Source of the DNA: Penelope pileata
Taxonomy: Eukaryota; Chordata; Aves; Galliformes; Cracidae
DNA length: 64,000 bases
NCBI GenBank assembly: GCA_013396635.1
Contig: WBMW01005670.1
Coordinates: 310,001-374,000 of the forward strand
Direction of reading: 5' to 3'
The notes under the pieces were generated by a model. The model did no database searches. It saw only the letters and a list, made by a program, of their open reading frames with translations, and was not told the DNA's origin. A program made the position numbers and the translations under genes. How positions within the stretch are numbered: the stretch's first letter is position 1; each line of letters begins with the position of its first letter. Positions 1 through 13,900 of this stretch are shown here, piece after piece.

Positions 1-54
1 GACGGAGTGTGCTACGAAAATCTGCAGCAGGACGTAAGATCAGGGAGCCAGAAG
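1..54 (+). CDS. 3' part of an internal coding exon of an unidentified gene (window exon A)
   Basis: The window opens inside an exon that ends at a good donor (CAGAAG then GTAAGA). Only the frame starting at base 3 joins in frame to the next exon. It reads RSVLRKSAAGRKIREPE and leaves one base (G) that is completed by GT from 17258 to make Gly. The peptide is basic and looks disordered. The upstream part of the exon and gene lies outside the window, so length and start cannot be given. The frame assignment is inferred from phase agreement with the four downstream exons. A paralogue search with the joined C-terminus would name the gene; I do not recognise it. Confidence 0.7.
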
Positions 55-423
55 GTAAGACTGATCTTTATGTATTTCTTCTGCACCAAAACAGTCTTAC
101 ATTAAAAAGTGACAGAGTATGTAAAAATATAAAAGGAAACTGTTCTTTTTTTTTTTAAACAAAGATCTGCTGTAGTCATAAGAAACACATGGAAAATTTG
201 TTGCATATGAAAAATGTTGGCCTTCAGGTTTTCTCTGAGATGTCAACTTTTCGTTTACCAAAACTTTTCTGTGACACAAAATTAAGTGGATTATTTACAA
301 CATTCCAATAGTCTCAGTAAAATAAGCACAGATGTTATATCATGTGAAAATAAATTTATGATATCAGTCCAATACCTCAATAGCAAAAGAGGGATTAAGG
401 AGAATCTCCATATTTAATAGGAT

Positions 424-2182
424 GTGAGGAGAACTGTAGTGATGAAAGGCAAGGATAAGGCTGAGGTACTTAATGCCTTCTTTGCCTCAGTCTTTATTAG
501 AAAGGTCAATTATTCTCAGGGTATTGGCCCCCTAAATTGGAAGGCAGGGTGAAAGATTGAAGCTCCTCTAATCCAATCAGAAACTGAAAGTGAGCTTTTA
601 CATCATTTTAACATTCATAAGTCCATGGGACTGGGTGAAATTCATCCAAGGGTACTGTAGGAGCTTGCAAAAGTGCTCACTAAGCCACTTTCAATAGTTT
701 ACCAGTAGTCCTGGCTAACCAGGGAGGTCTCAGTTGACTGGAGGTTGTTGTATGTGTCCCCAATCTACAAGAAGAGCAGGAAGGAGGATTTAGGGAACTA
801 CAGGCCTGTCAGTCTGACCTTGGTACAAGGGAAGGTTATGGAGCAGATCATCTTAAATATCACATGGCACATGTAGGACAGTTAAGTGATTAGAAGTAGC
901 CAGCATGTGTTTACAGAAAGAAGGTCCCCCCTGACTAACCTTATCTCCTTCTATGACGAGCTGACCCACTTAGAAGATAAGAGAAAGTCTGTAAAAGTTG
1001 CATACCTGGATTTTAGTGAAGAGTTTGACACCATTTCCCACAGCATTCTCCTGGAGAGACTGAAAGGTTATGGCCTGGACAGATGTGTTGTTCACTGGGT
1101 GAAGAACTGATTGGCAGGACGGGGTCAAACAATCATAGTGAATGGAGTTCAATGCAGTTGGCTGCCACTGGCATTCCTCAAGGCTCTGTACTGGGGACAA
1201 TGTTGTTGAACATTTTTGTCAGTGATCTAGATGAAGGGGATCAAGTGCAACCTCAGTAAGTTTGCAGACCAACGTCGAGTTAGGTGGGACAGTTAATCTG
1301 CTTAACTTCCTACTTGAGAGTAGGAAGGCTTGGTAGAAGGATCTACAAAGGCTAGATTGATGGGCTGAATCTACTCACATGACATTCAACAGTGCAATCA
1401 CTAATCTATTGTCACTGTCAACAAGGCTAAGTGCTGGGTTGTGCACTTGGGTCATAACAACCTCATGCAGCAGTGTAGGCTTTGGAGAAGAGCAGCTGGA
1501 ATGTTTCCCAGCAGAAAAGGGCCTGGGAGCGCTGGTCAACAGCCAGCTGAACATGGGCCAACAGTGTGCCCAGGCAGCCAAGAAGGCCAGTGTCCTCCTG
1601 GCCTGCATCAGAAATAATGTGGCCGGTAGAATGAGGGAAGTGCTTGTCTTCTTGCATGCTGTATCGTGGAGACCACACCTTAAATATTCTGTTCACTTTT
1701 GGACTTTTCACTATTAGAAGGGTATTGCTTGAGCAATATTCAGAGAAGAGCATCAAAGCTGGTGAACGGACTAGAAAAGAAGACTTACTGGGAGTCGCTG
1801 CAGAAACTGGAGCTGTTTAGTCTAACGATGAGGAGGCTGAGGGGTGACCATGTTGATCTCTGTAACTACCTGAAAGGAAGCAGCAGTGAGCACTGTGTCA
1901 GTCTCTTTTCTCAGGTGACAAGTGACAGGACACAAGGAAATGGTCTCAAAATTGCTCCAGGGGAGGTTTAGATTGGATATCAGGAAGAATTTCTTCACAA
2001 ATAGGATGGTCAAGCATTGAAATGGGCCTCTCAGGGAAATGGTATAGTCCCCATCCCTGGAGGTATTTAAGAGACATGGGGACATCACACCAGGAGACAT
2101 GATTTACTGATGAGACCGAGTACATGATGATCTTGAAGGTCTTTTGCAATCTAAATAATTGTATGATTCCATGATTCTATGC
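424..2182 (+). mobile_element. CR1 LINE, 5'-truncated, degenerate reverse transcriptase (ORF2) to 3' end
   Basis: This chicken-repeat-1 non-LTR retrotransposon lies in sense orientation inside the first intron. It begins within ORF2, where AAGGCTGAGGTACTTAATGC is a typical CR1 segment, and continues through reverse transcriptase. A fragment at about 1000-1110 reads YLDFSEEFDTISHSILLERL, which matches the CR1 block written YLDFSKAFDTV. The catalytic box usually reading FADD has become FADQ near 1260 (AAGTTTGCAGACCAA). A later fragment (about 1740-1880) encodes the conserved C-terminal region with RRASKLVNGLE and MRRLRGDHVDLCNYLKG. The element ends at about 2156-2180 in three diverged copies of the 8-bp CR1 tail unit. 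Many stops and frameshifts make it non-functional. 5' truncation is normal for target-primed insertion. Confidence 0.93.
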
Positions 2183-5100
2183 CAAAAATCTCAAAATAAT
2201 TTAGTTTCTGCAGGTTTCATGAAAATAAATGGCTAGGTGGAGACAAAATGTTTATACCAGTAATAAGATTCCTAACAGCCATCAGAGAAACCATGGTTGA
2301 TGTAAACTCTCTTCTAAGTCCTCTGGACCTTAAAAAGTCTTTAGCTGGACTTTGCATGCTCCTAGATGCTGAATTCAACCAGCCACGAGATTTTAATTGA
2401 GACTTCATCAGTTCTCAGCCTCAAGGGAGTGCTTTGTTTGTTGAGTATAGGGATTGATGAAGTTTCTAAAGATGATGCAGAAGTTTTGATTGTTTTGGCA
2501 AAGTAAATTGACAACATTCAACTCTTATTACATTAATACATTATTACATGCAGATTTAATTTTTTTTTAAATCAAGGCCCTGCTTTTATTATGTAGTTCA
2601 TAAATTTTCATTTGCTAGGAAGTAACTATCAGATTTTAAGGTAATCTCTTTGGATGTATCTTTGCAAGGCTCTCTGAGTGCATCTGGTGAGGAAGTGTTA
2701 CTTACTCCAACCTTACTCCAACCAAGTCGGAAAATTGACTGTTACATTTAAAAATGTTGATTTGCATTTGGGAATTTCTACAAACTCAATTTTTAACTAA
2801 ATGTGACTAAGATTGAGTTCAGCCTGGCTCTCTTGTGTGTTGGATGTAGTGCATTAACACAGGCTACCATATAAAAACTAAATTTACCTTTTGCAAGGAA
2901 AATGTTGTACTTCTAAATATTTCATCAAGGCAACACGAACTATCAAAGATCCAAGTTCAAGAAAGATAGAGAATGAAAGACTTGTGTCAATATTTTATGA
3001 ACTAGGAAGCTATACAGTACTGTATAATACTAAGTGCAATTACATATGAATAGTTCAGCAATGAGCAGATGAACTGAAAATAATGAAGAAATACAGGTGA
3101 AAGTTTATGCAGCGCTTTTGACTTTTTCGTGTACTTCACAGGCTCATCTGGAATAGTCTTTTATTTAACCTCTGATACAATTAATTAAATGGCAATTGGT
3201 AGAGTGGACTCTGTTATATAAAACTAGAAGTTGTCCTTGTTTTACCTTCTGATTTTTTATCACCTATTGCTTAGTGAATGTTAAGTTTCTGGAAGAATGC
3301 CCCCTTTCTTCAATTAATTTTGTTATTTGTAGTATTTTATTTATAAGATAAGGTGTAATTAAAAAAATAAAAAAAGGAAATTCATGAAAATTAAGACGTG
3401 ACCTAGAGCAGCACTCTGTAATGTGCAATTTACTTCATTTCTATAAGTTATAACCTACCAGCAACGTTAACTCAAAACAAAATGTGAAAGTGTGGGCCAT
3501 TTCAGAGTCAAGGAAAGTTAGCTATGGGAATCTTCCAATACAAGTGTAATACAGACAAAAGTCCCAACATGCCTTCCTCTTACCTGGAGGAGTAATTTCA
3601 AGGCCTGAGAACACTGATATCCTTTTGGCTCCTGACCTGTCTGTGGGAAATGATCATCCTTAATTCCAGTAGAATGGATATGGGGTTTTCTGATGGACTG
3701 CTGGCTTATTGTGAACCGAACTGACATCACCCTTCTTTCATGCATGCAACAAAAAATAATCAAATGGCAACAACTTTCATTACCTGGTGTTATAGTCTGA
3801 GCATATCTGACCTTTTTTTAAAACAACAAAAGAATCTACAAGTTCAAGAAATGGTCAGTCGTGCAACATGCAATTTCTTGTGAAATACATGCAGTAAGAG
3901 AAGTTTGGGGCTTTATGGAACTTTCAGTTTAAATACGCAAAGCTATAACAATTGAGAACTGTACTGAAATGATTTCTCCAGGCTTGAAAAGAGTTACCAT
4001 TGAAGCTGCAGCTGTATTGTTACACAGGAAATTTCTTTTACTCCATATCAAAACAAGACTTGAGTGCAAATTAGCAATAATATACACAGACATCTTTCTT
4101 CTATTCTCCATGATTTGTACAAGTAGAAGCTTTAGTTTGCAAGACAGACAGGAACTGAATGATCCTGGATATTCAGGATCTGGGTATTCAGGGATTCAGG
4201 ATCATGAGACTCAATTGAATGCCTTAATCACAAAATCATTCTCTTTAGCAGAATATACTTTTTTGTTATTTCCACTATTCAACATCTAAAGCATTCCTGG
4301 GAAGGAATGGGCAGTTTCATATTGAAGTATGTCATATCAAATATTTGTGGAGCAAGGAAAGAATTCTGTTTTCCTAAACATGGACGAATTATGCTCAGAT
4401 TTCTATTTTGTGTTATTGTTTCTTGTGATTTGATACAGTTAATATTCCACACAAAGTGGAATTGTTTCAGCTTCAGAACAAAAGAAAGGATAATCCTCAG
4501 CCCATCATGCATGCTTAGGTTGGCAGAGTGCATACTCATATGGATTCTGAAAGGAAAGGAGTAAATGAAATATGATTCTCCGTTAACCTGAATGAATTGC
4601 TTACCATCAGACTATTGAGACAAAGACTTAATGCTTCTCTCTTTCCTGCCCATTGACAACAAGTTGGTATGGCTATTTGACTTAGTCTGGGCAAAAAATG
4701 TGTAAACTTGAAGCCTGAGATTTAGATGTCGAAGGAATAAAATTAGAAAGACCTTTCCTTTGTGTAGCTCATCAATATGTAAGCTTCAGGTTTAGTGAAT
4801 TACTGTTGGAGTTTTGTTACAAATAGTTCTGTATATACAAGTTTGAAGTATGCTTCAGTATGCTTTCCAAGAAAAGTTTAGTAACTTACATAGGAACAAC
4901 AGAAAAGATACATGAACTTTTAATTGTTGACAAGATATCAATACAGTGTCTTTAGCACCCATAGGAATCTCCTCTTTACACAAAATGTTTCCAATGCAAA
5001 TAGCTTCACCTATCTGTTAATTATTTCACATTCTCCAGTATAAGCACTGGAAGTCATAGGAAGATAGTTGTACATGACAAATAATGCAGATCTGTAGGTG

Positions 5101-7885
5101 TACCTAGTTGGGACTAAAACTTGCCAAATACTCTTTGCTGAAATGGGCTCACACATGGAAAATAACAGGATTTAATGTGTATATATGAGGTTTACTGTCT
5201 TGACAAAGGCAGGTATCCCTTTGATAGCTAGTAAATAATTTCCTTCTATCAGGAGATTAGAGTAAGCTACTATTGTGCAGTTAACATCTCAACAGTGGAT
5301 TGCAAATTAAATTCCCACTGGAGTTTCTGAGAGGAAATCCCCATCCCTTATCCTCTAAGCCACTCAGCTTTTCTTCTTAAGCAACTTAATAAAGATAATA
5401 TTCATATCTGCATCTCATTATTCCTGCATTGTATTGATGCAATGTGACAGTTTTACTTTCTTTGTGACAAAACTAACAACTTACAAAACATGAGCAGAAC
5501 AAAAAGCACTGTTGTCCTTTTTTCTTCTTCTAACTCTGAATGCTGGAGGAATGATTGCATGAGACATTGGACTTCTATAACATCTTTGAAGTAAAATTCT
5601 CAAAGCATTAAAGCCTTAATGAATTAAACTTGACAGTACTTCTCTGGGAGAGATTAGTATCTGTTTATGTAATTGCCTTAATTATTAGGGAGTGAGGGCG
5701 ACTTTCTATGACTAATTCTCCGATTAGGTATCTAAACACAGGAGAGTCATCACTCTCTGATTCACTATGGATTACTTGCAGCTTTCAATCTGAATCTCTT
5801 GGAGTAGGTTCCAAAAAATGGGAAAAAAGCCAAAGCACTGCTACTAACAATTTAATGTGAGTCATAAAAAAGGCCCACACTTGGCTAGCTGTAGATACCC
5901 TGTGCAGAAAGTAACAAAGGAGGAGACTGAACTGCTGGTAGTACCATTGCCATCCAGCACATGTTGGGTGATTTTTCTGAAGAAATAATTGTGGTTTGCA
6001 TTACTGCAGCAGAGAAGGGGGTTAGAAGAGTCTTGAGAAAGCACCCTCCATTTCTGTTTGCAGAATGCTTATGAACGTTCCACAGTCTGGAAGATATCCC
6101 CATAATCTGTAGTTTTCATCTGTAAGTCTGCCCTTATCTGGACAATTTGTCACACATACAATAAAATCTATTGTTTATTGTTTCAGAATCTCAAAACTAA
6201 AATATTTTTTTCCACGGAAGAGATTCTTGGTTTACTATTATGACAACTTTTTTTTTTTCACTAGAGCATTTCTCTTCTCAGCTGATTTCACTGTTACAGG
6301 CTAAAATCATGTAATGTGTAATTTGTTCTGGTTTTCTGTTGTGACATGAAAATGAAGCATTGTGTGCAATTACAATAGACAATTTTTATCTGAAAATTAT
6401 TAGAATAGAACAAATCAAATCTAATTTATATTCCAGGTGAAAAAATAAACAAATATTATCATAAACTTTGATTGTATTTGTTTTGCATTTGAGTGCTTGT
6501 AATGAAAATAAACCCAAATCCTTAGCACCGCTCCACACACTTCCAAGCCAGTATCCACTCTTATAGAGGTTGGAGGAGGCTGTGCAGCCCCAGGATCACA
6601 CAGGAAATATCACTCCATTTTTTGACCTGATCTTATACCATAATTATCTACAGCAGTCAGAAAAGGATCCTGCAGTTGGCAGACTCTTAGTTTGACCTGG
6701 TACAGACTCTGTCATGTTCATACCTAGTCACTACTTAACAGGAAGAAAGCTGAGGAGTAATAGGATACTTTTCTGTTCCTTTTAAATGGCCCATTTCTGA
6801 GCACTGCAGGCATTCCTTGTATATATCTGGGTTTTGGGGTGGGATTTTTTGGGTCTTTTTTTTTCTCCTCTTAGCTTTTATTTACTACATGTCCCCTTCA
6901 TTCCATCTGATACTGGAGCACAATAACCACACTATACTGGTTCAACCTAGTGTGTTTCAAGCCCATAGATTTTGATAATATCATACCTGTAATAGTGACT
7001 TCAGTCCTTCAGGTAGGGATTTTCAGGATTATTATTTTCATAGCAATGTATTTTCTTCACTTATCTGATGTGACATCGTTGTTCCAAATTCAGTGCTGGT
7101 TCAGAAAGTTCTCTCACTACTGACAGTGTTGTGGGCTTCTCAATATATTGAACAGATTTCATTGTTTTTTATTTGTGATCCAAGATAGAGAACAACAAAG
7201 AACTTTGTTTAGGAACAACTGTGTCACTAGTTGTAAAGCAAAGGTACGTTAATATGAGACACTAGTCATAGCTGAGAGAATAAGAAAATTGAATTGTAGC
7301 ACACTTTCATTCCTGATACCAACCAAGGATATTGGCTATTTGGCAGTAAATATTGCATCACTTGATTTTGCAGGACTACAGGTATTTGGAACATAGTGGA
7401 AAATGAAATTTGAACACACATTTTAATGAAAGTCTTTAATTCTCAGCTTGAGTGAGGAATCTGTTCAGATGCTTTTGACTTATTTGCATCAGTCTCAGCA
7501 TTAGAACATCTTTTGCATAGAGCCTGAGTAGAAAGCAGGAATTCAATTTCACAGAAAATGTCAAGACTATGACATTTATTTTTCTTTTACCCTGGAATGA
7601 AAATCAAGCATTCTGAAATTCTGTGCAGAAATAAACATTCTTTCATGTCCAATCTCTCAAAAATATTTGCAAATTATTGAAACAGTTTTCATCACATGCT
7701 GAAATTCTTCTTGTTGAAAATGTTAACAATGAAACATTTTGACCTTTCTTGGACCCAGCTGAGTTTGAGAGTGGCCATTTCAGCAGCAGTCAGGGTGTCA
7801 TTGAGGGGTATGTCTGCACAGAAACCAAAGACGTGTCATTTCCAAAGACATGTTTGTGCCTGTCGTAAACAAACCAAGCTGCATC
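2183..7885. other. Intron sequence, no gene seen
   Basis: This AT-rich stretch of the first intron has only short chance frames on both strands. I see no splice-bounded frame in the phase required by the flanking exons (phase 1). A short imperfect repeat at 4161-4206 and homopolymer runs are the only structure noticed. Confidence 0.6.
4161..4206. repeat. Short imperfect tandem repeat (GGATATTCAGGATC-like)
   Basis: Three diverged units sharing the core ATTCAGG follow each other within 46 bases (GGATATTCAGGATC, GGGTATTCAGG, GATTCAGGATC). No function is suggested. Confidence 0.55.
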
Positions 7886-7972
7886 TAAACATTCTAAACA
7901 ACAGAAGGTTGGGACTAGATGATCTTTGAGATCTCTTCCAACCCAAGCCATTCTGTGATTCTATAATTCTGG
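7886..7972 (+). mobile_element. CR1 3' end fragment
   Basis: This is a short solo 3' terminus of CR1. It contains AGAAGGTTGGGACTAGATGA, then CTTCCAACCC, then the tail CATTCTGTGATTCTATAATTC. Only the 3' UTR hairpin region and octamer tail are present, as in the many heavily 5'-truncated CR1 copies of birds. Confidence 0.88.
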
Positions 7973-10900
7973 CTCGGGTATCCAAGAACTGTGCGTTTTG
8001 ACATTGCAAGCTACAGCACCTCAGTGATAACCCAAAGTTCTTGACAGGACTTGTGCAGCTCACCATGAAACAATCCCCCATATGGGTTGTGTTCCAGCTG
8101 CAGCATTGGTGTTTTGTGGGGCTGGATGGAGAAGCAGAAGAAAGCAGCTGAAAAGGGAGTGGGAAAAAGACTTGCCCTGGCCCTCATACTCTCTTCTCAC
8201 AGCTGCACTGTGCTGTTGGGAGAGTAGGACATGTTTGGAAATGGAGCACTGAAAGTAGAAGTCTGGAGCACCTGCCTTATCCTCAGGCCCGCTACTGAGT
8301 GAGAATGTAGAGAAACCTTCAGATTTAGGGCTCTCTTGGGTAGAGTTTTACTTTATTTTAAAATGAAAACAGTGAAAATGAATGTGCGGTGTAACTTTTC
8401 AATGAAAAAACGTGAAAAAATTCTTAGCCCTGAAATTTAATGTTTCAGTATTTCTTCTAGCTCTTTCATTAAGGGCTGGTTCCAGTATAATGATGCTGAC
8501 TATATTAGTAGAATGTAGTGATAGCTTTTAGCCACAGGTTGGCTATATTTGTACACAGTATGGATGCTTATCACACTGCATCTGTGGTATTCGTACGTTC
8601 CTGCTTTGAGGATCATGGAGGTGCCATTGACCATCACTGTATCCCTTCAAAATGAACTTAAAAACAAGCTATATTTCCAAATTCAATTCTTACTTGTGAA
8701 GCTCAATTCCAAAACAAATTGCAAATGTTGTCCAAGAAGTTTTCCAAAACAGCTGTCTCTGTATGGTGGGCAGGATGATCCAAAAATATTCCTTGGACTC
8801 TTCCTCAGGACCTGCCCAAACAATTCATCTGACTCTTATGTTGCAGTTGGTGCCAGAGCTCATATGAGAGAGATCCTGAAAAATCTCTGTGGAAGTATTC
8901 CCTGAGAAAAGTAAATGCAACTGATGAGATGCAGTTGGAAGTGGCAAATCCCTGTCTGTTTGTTTGTCTGGTGTTTTTTATTTGCTTATTTTCACAATAT
9001 TTGCAACTGTGTTTGAGGGAGAGGAAGGTTGAGACAGTGTCTCATCACATAATTCCTTCCAACAGCAGCTAAAGCCAGCAGTAATGGCTGTTCTGTTACT
9101 GAGATACCGCACACAAAAGTAAACAAAACTAAATGTCTGTTCTCAGACAGAACTACTGCATCCACATTGGTTAGAAGAAAACAGTTTAAAAAAGGGAAGC
9201 TGTGTTTCTTACCAAATTGCCATCTCCATTTCCAGAATGGCAGCAGTTAATTAACCACATGAGCACAAGAAATAGAATCTTTGGTCAGCCAATCAACACA
9301 CCTAACAGTAAACAAAACTATTAGGGAGTAAAATCAGCTACTGTTTTCCATATTAGACTTGAAAAGGTAGGGAACAGGAGGGAAAGAGATGCTTCTCCTA
9401 AGGCAGGAAGTTGTCCCAAGTACTGCTGCCAAGAATGCCCTCGGTGGTTCGTGGTGGAGCCTCGGAAAGGCTGATCTCTGCAGAGATCCATTCCTAGAGC
9501 AGATGGGATGAAGGAAATCCCCCTTTTCTGAAAGCTGTACACTGGCTGGACTCCAGCATACTTGCTGCATTAAAAAGACATTCCAAGTTCTTGTTCAGAG
9601 GCTATCAAGCAGGAGAGATGGCAGTCTGTCTAGATATTTTGTCAGTGATGAATATTTAAGAAGGCTGTTTTCACCCCTTCAGAAGCAATGTTCTTTGACT
9701 CATGTTGGGAACCAATCTAATTCAAACAATCCGGAGTCCTCCAGACAGGAACAGAAGGCACTTTTATCATCTCCTTCACCAACTCTGAAAGCTTGCCTGA
9801 CCCGGAGGTGTCTCTAATGTTATTTCTAGGAAGGAGCAAAAGGTTTGTAGCTTGTAATGATTGCTACTGAAATCAGCGTAAAAGCAAAGCACTATCTTCC
9901 TACCACCACAAATCCGTCAGACGAGATAGCAGAAGAAAATTGTCTGAGCATTTTCAATTCTAGGTGTACAGCTATAACAGCTGTTTCCATAGCTGTAAAG
10001 TGATTCACAGAAAAGAGTTCGTGTTGGGCTCACTCAGATTTAGAAGTTTCTGCGTTTCCTTCAGCAACTTCCTTCTCACTACCAGTCTTGTCCTTTGAGC
10101 TCTAACTAACTGGTGTCACACCCACATGATATTCTTGAAGGTAAAGATGGATGAAGATGAAGAGGAGCTCTTCACCTCCAGCAGTGTGAGTTTTGTCACT
10201 TGAAGTTCTTCATGGCCTGTGTCTCTTTGCTTCCCAGTGTTCGTACAGAGCTTTCACAAATGCATCTTCCCAGAACAAAGCAGGAGTTGTCTGTTTCCCT
10301 CATGCCATATTTACCTGCTCTGTTTAAGAATGAGACTTCTGGAGTGGCTTCTAATGCCTCTGCTACTTCCACTTAGCTCAGAGAGAAGGGTGCTGGAAGC
10401 GACACTACAAATTTGTCGTTGCCTGTCTTGGGAGCATCGCTGCGGGGGGAAATCCTACAGTTGCTGCTGGAACTGCAGGCTTTGTGAGATGAAATAAATC
10501 AATGAATAATTATTGCAGTGGCAGCCGGCAGCACAGCTATGAGGGCGAGACAGGCAGTACACGCTAATAGGCTGGGGGAATCCTGTCTTGACAGTTTTCA
10601 TCCTGCTCCATTTCTTTCAGCAAATAAGATGCATCTGTTTGCCTCCAGCTCTCAGCAGACAAAGTAAACAGTCATGCTACAGCAGGTCACAGTGTGACTT
10701 CATGTGAGTAAACTGAACTAATTTGAAGCAATATGCATTCATCCAGCAAAAGGACACCCAAGACATGTGCTGGGGGTAGCTAGCAAACTCCGCTGGCAAG
10801 GAATGTCTCAGCATTAAGTAAGAGCAGAACAGGAAATGCCAAATGAAATTGCCAAGGTGCAACAAAACACAGTGATAAACACTGGAGCCAAAATAAAACG

Positions 10901-13900
10901 ACCTCTTCTTATGTAACCATCCTCTTCCTTTCCTTCATCAGAAGATATCTGTGTCATTTGTGCAGTCATCATTCTTTATTTCCCTCACTGCACAGTGTCC
11001 AATTACCACAGGAAATGTAACAAATATTCAGGGTTGGCTGCTAGAATTTGGTATATTCCTGACTCTCCAAAGAAGGAATGAGGGCACAGATCAGGAATCC
11101 CTTCTGTCTCCAACTTCTTGCCTTTCATATGTCAGTTAATGAGATCCATCGGTTATCACTTATTCATGTGTACAGCAACAAGCTGCTTGATTTGAAATTT
11201 TCATTTGCTGGATGGTAGCCATCATTTTCAAGGAAATCAAGCTATTTAACTTTCAGATTCCATGGTATCCCAGGAACAAAAAGCTTCTCCTTCAGTAGTA
11301 AATGAATTTATCTACCAGAATACACATATTTTCTAGATTTCACATTTGCTAATAAAGTGTGAATAGCTGGGGAACTTAATATATGTATAGCCATGTATCA
11401 ATTCTTGGTTACAGAAAGACATGTTTTTCATTAGTTAAGAAATTATGTTTGACATTATCCTGGGATTTATTACAGATATTAAAAGATAAGAAGGGGAGGG
11501 GAACAACTGTCTCCTTTTCCTGTATTCTTCTTTCCATAACAAGTCTTACATATTTTTGTAGGTTCAGTTCTTTTCTGGAAAAGATATTAAGCTTTTTCTA
11601 CAATATTTGTGGTTTCTATTTTATGGGAATGTTCTTTTGTGGACCAAGACAGGTTGTGTCTACTTTGGGACTGAGATACATCCAGCTTAGCTTTTGACAC
11701 AGGAATTCCTCATTTGGGAACATAGCCTAAGCTCTCTGTCTAATTAGTAAAGTGGAACATTCTCTGTGAAAGAATGATCCAGATACAAGCAGAATCAGAT
11801 CAAGAGGGGTATACACTCCTCATACATCATGTGAATTCTGTTTACCCTAGAACCAAACTAAGAAGACTTGCTCTCCCTGTATCATTAGAGACTGGCGTAA
11901 TACAAGTGCAGATGGAACTTCTGCATGTGGCTTCAACAGACGTTGTGCAGTTGTCCACTACCCCATCCAGTCAGGTTCATTTGTTTGGCTTTTTTTATTA
12001 TTTTTGGTTTTTTAATTTTTTTGCCTTTTTTTTTTTTCCCTGAGACAGACTTAATATTGACCACTCATTTCTGACTGCAGTAACTAATCAAGGCGTAGGG
12101 CTATGTAGATGAGCCAATGCCAGGGAATGTCCTGGCTATGGCAGCTCAATCATCTGGGCAGCCAAACTGTTTGAGCAGTCCCTGGCATGGTTTTGGAACT
12201 GGCAGACTGGCTCCCTTCCAGGCAGATCTGGGCATGGTTCAGGAAATGGTGCAGGCCAGGGACTATTCCCAGTAGACAGCTTGGATGTGGCCTCTCTGCT
12301 GTGGAGGGCAAGTAAGTTTAATAGCATAGACGTGGGTCTCTTACCATTTGCCTCAGGGCCAGAGAACAGTTGTGAACACATTTAAATTACTAGGACAGAC
12401 AAAGCAAGAGGCTCTCTGTATTTACCCTGTATCATGAATCCCTTAGTGCTTTGGCAGTGCTGCACAAAGCATCCAAGGTAAGCATGAATTTGATCCAAAA
12501 TCCACTGGAAGCAGTGGAGGCCTTCTGTTGTTATTAATGAGTTTTCAGTCAGGCTGTAAATGAGCACTAAATGTTAAAAGAAGTATTTGAGAAGAGAACA
12601 TAAGGGGACAGATAGAAGTTATGGATATGCCTGCTTTTAAAGAAAGGAGAGGAATAAAAGGGGCATTGTCAGTAAAGTAAATTACAATCCAGCCAGGTGA
12701 GTTACTGCTGGGTTTTTAATAACATACTGTTTTTCATGTCTTGCTGCAAAAAGAGTCCATGGAGATTCAACCTAAATGCTAGTACCAATCAATGATTTAT
12801 ACTTTGCTTTAGACTTTATTTATAGGCTAAATATATACTTTCCTTACAAAATTCATTGTTCCTCAAAATGTTTCAGTATTGCACTTCAATCTGTCATCTG
12901 AGTAGGGCCTATACTAGTTCATTTTATAATTTGGTGATAACACCATTAATTCAACCTTAATACTACTTATGAAATAGCTGTAGTGTTTGGGATCCTACAT
13001 TTTTTGTTTGAGAAAAAAGAGCTTTCTGTTATGATATTTGGAACTCATAACTCAATTAAAAGAGTTTAATTTGTTCTTTTGACAAAAAGTTATACCATGT
13101 ACACTTTCAGTGTATTGACTTTCTTTTAAATGGGAGATAATGGTTCAAAAATGAAAACAAAAGGCAAATATGTTAAATCGTGTCCATGACTCCCATACTC
13201 TGAATTTAGTATTCCAAAGTAAGTGAAGCTAAGTTCATCTGGTGCTTTCTGAGTATTAAAATCTTTAGTGTCTTTAAGGAACATTAAGACTAGCATGCAA
13301 ATGTGGATTTCACAACCTGCTTCTTTTGCATGCGTTTCCTTTTACACTTTTCAAGTACTGTTGATATAATTAATTATGGGCTTATTGGAATACATGGCTT
13401 GCCTGTAAAGAAATAATTGTTACACTTTTTGATTTATTGTGCTGTGATTAAAAACACTGTAGATGACCTTGCTTCCAGTTAGTAACTATAATGCAGCTGA
13501 GGGGTAAATTATGCCCCCAATCCATATACATCCTTATCGGCCATACATCCTCATTAACTGCAAGATTAGTCAGAGCAGAATTTGACTGAGTCAGAGATAT
13601 TTTTTTGGCAAATTGAGTTTGCCAAAATAATAATCCAAATGCTGCTCACGGTCGCAAACAGTCTGTAGGTTTTCACTTGAAGCTTATATTCGCTTTACAA
13701 TCATGAACTCCCACCATGCTCTTGCAGCTGATACCTCTCTGTAGCTAGTCTCTCACAAGTAGGCACGGATGACTCTTCAAGTGACATTCATTATCAGTTG
13801 GCAACTGTTAAAACGCTGTTACTAAAAAAAAATTTAAAAAAGTAGTGGAAACTTCTGGTAGATAATCCATCCATCTGGTGAGAACAGCAGAGTACAAGTC

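Noticed and set aside
8549..8905. 118-codon + strand frame in the first intron
   Set aside because: No known domain, no phase-compatible splice sites, and composition typical of random AT-rich sequence.
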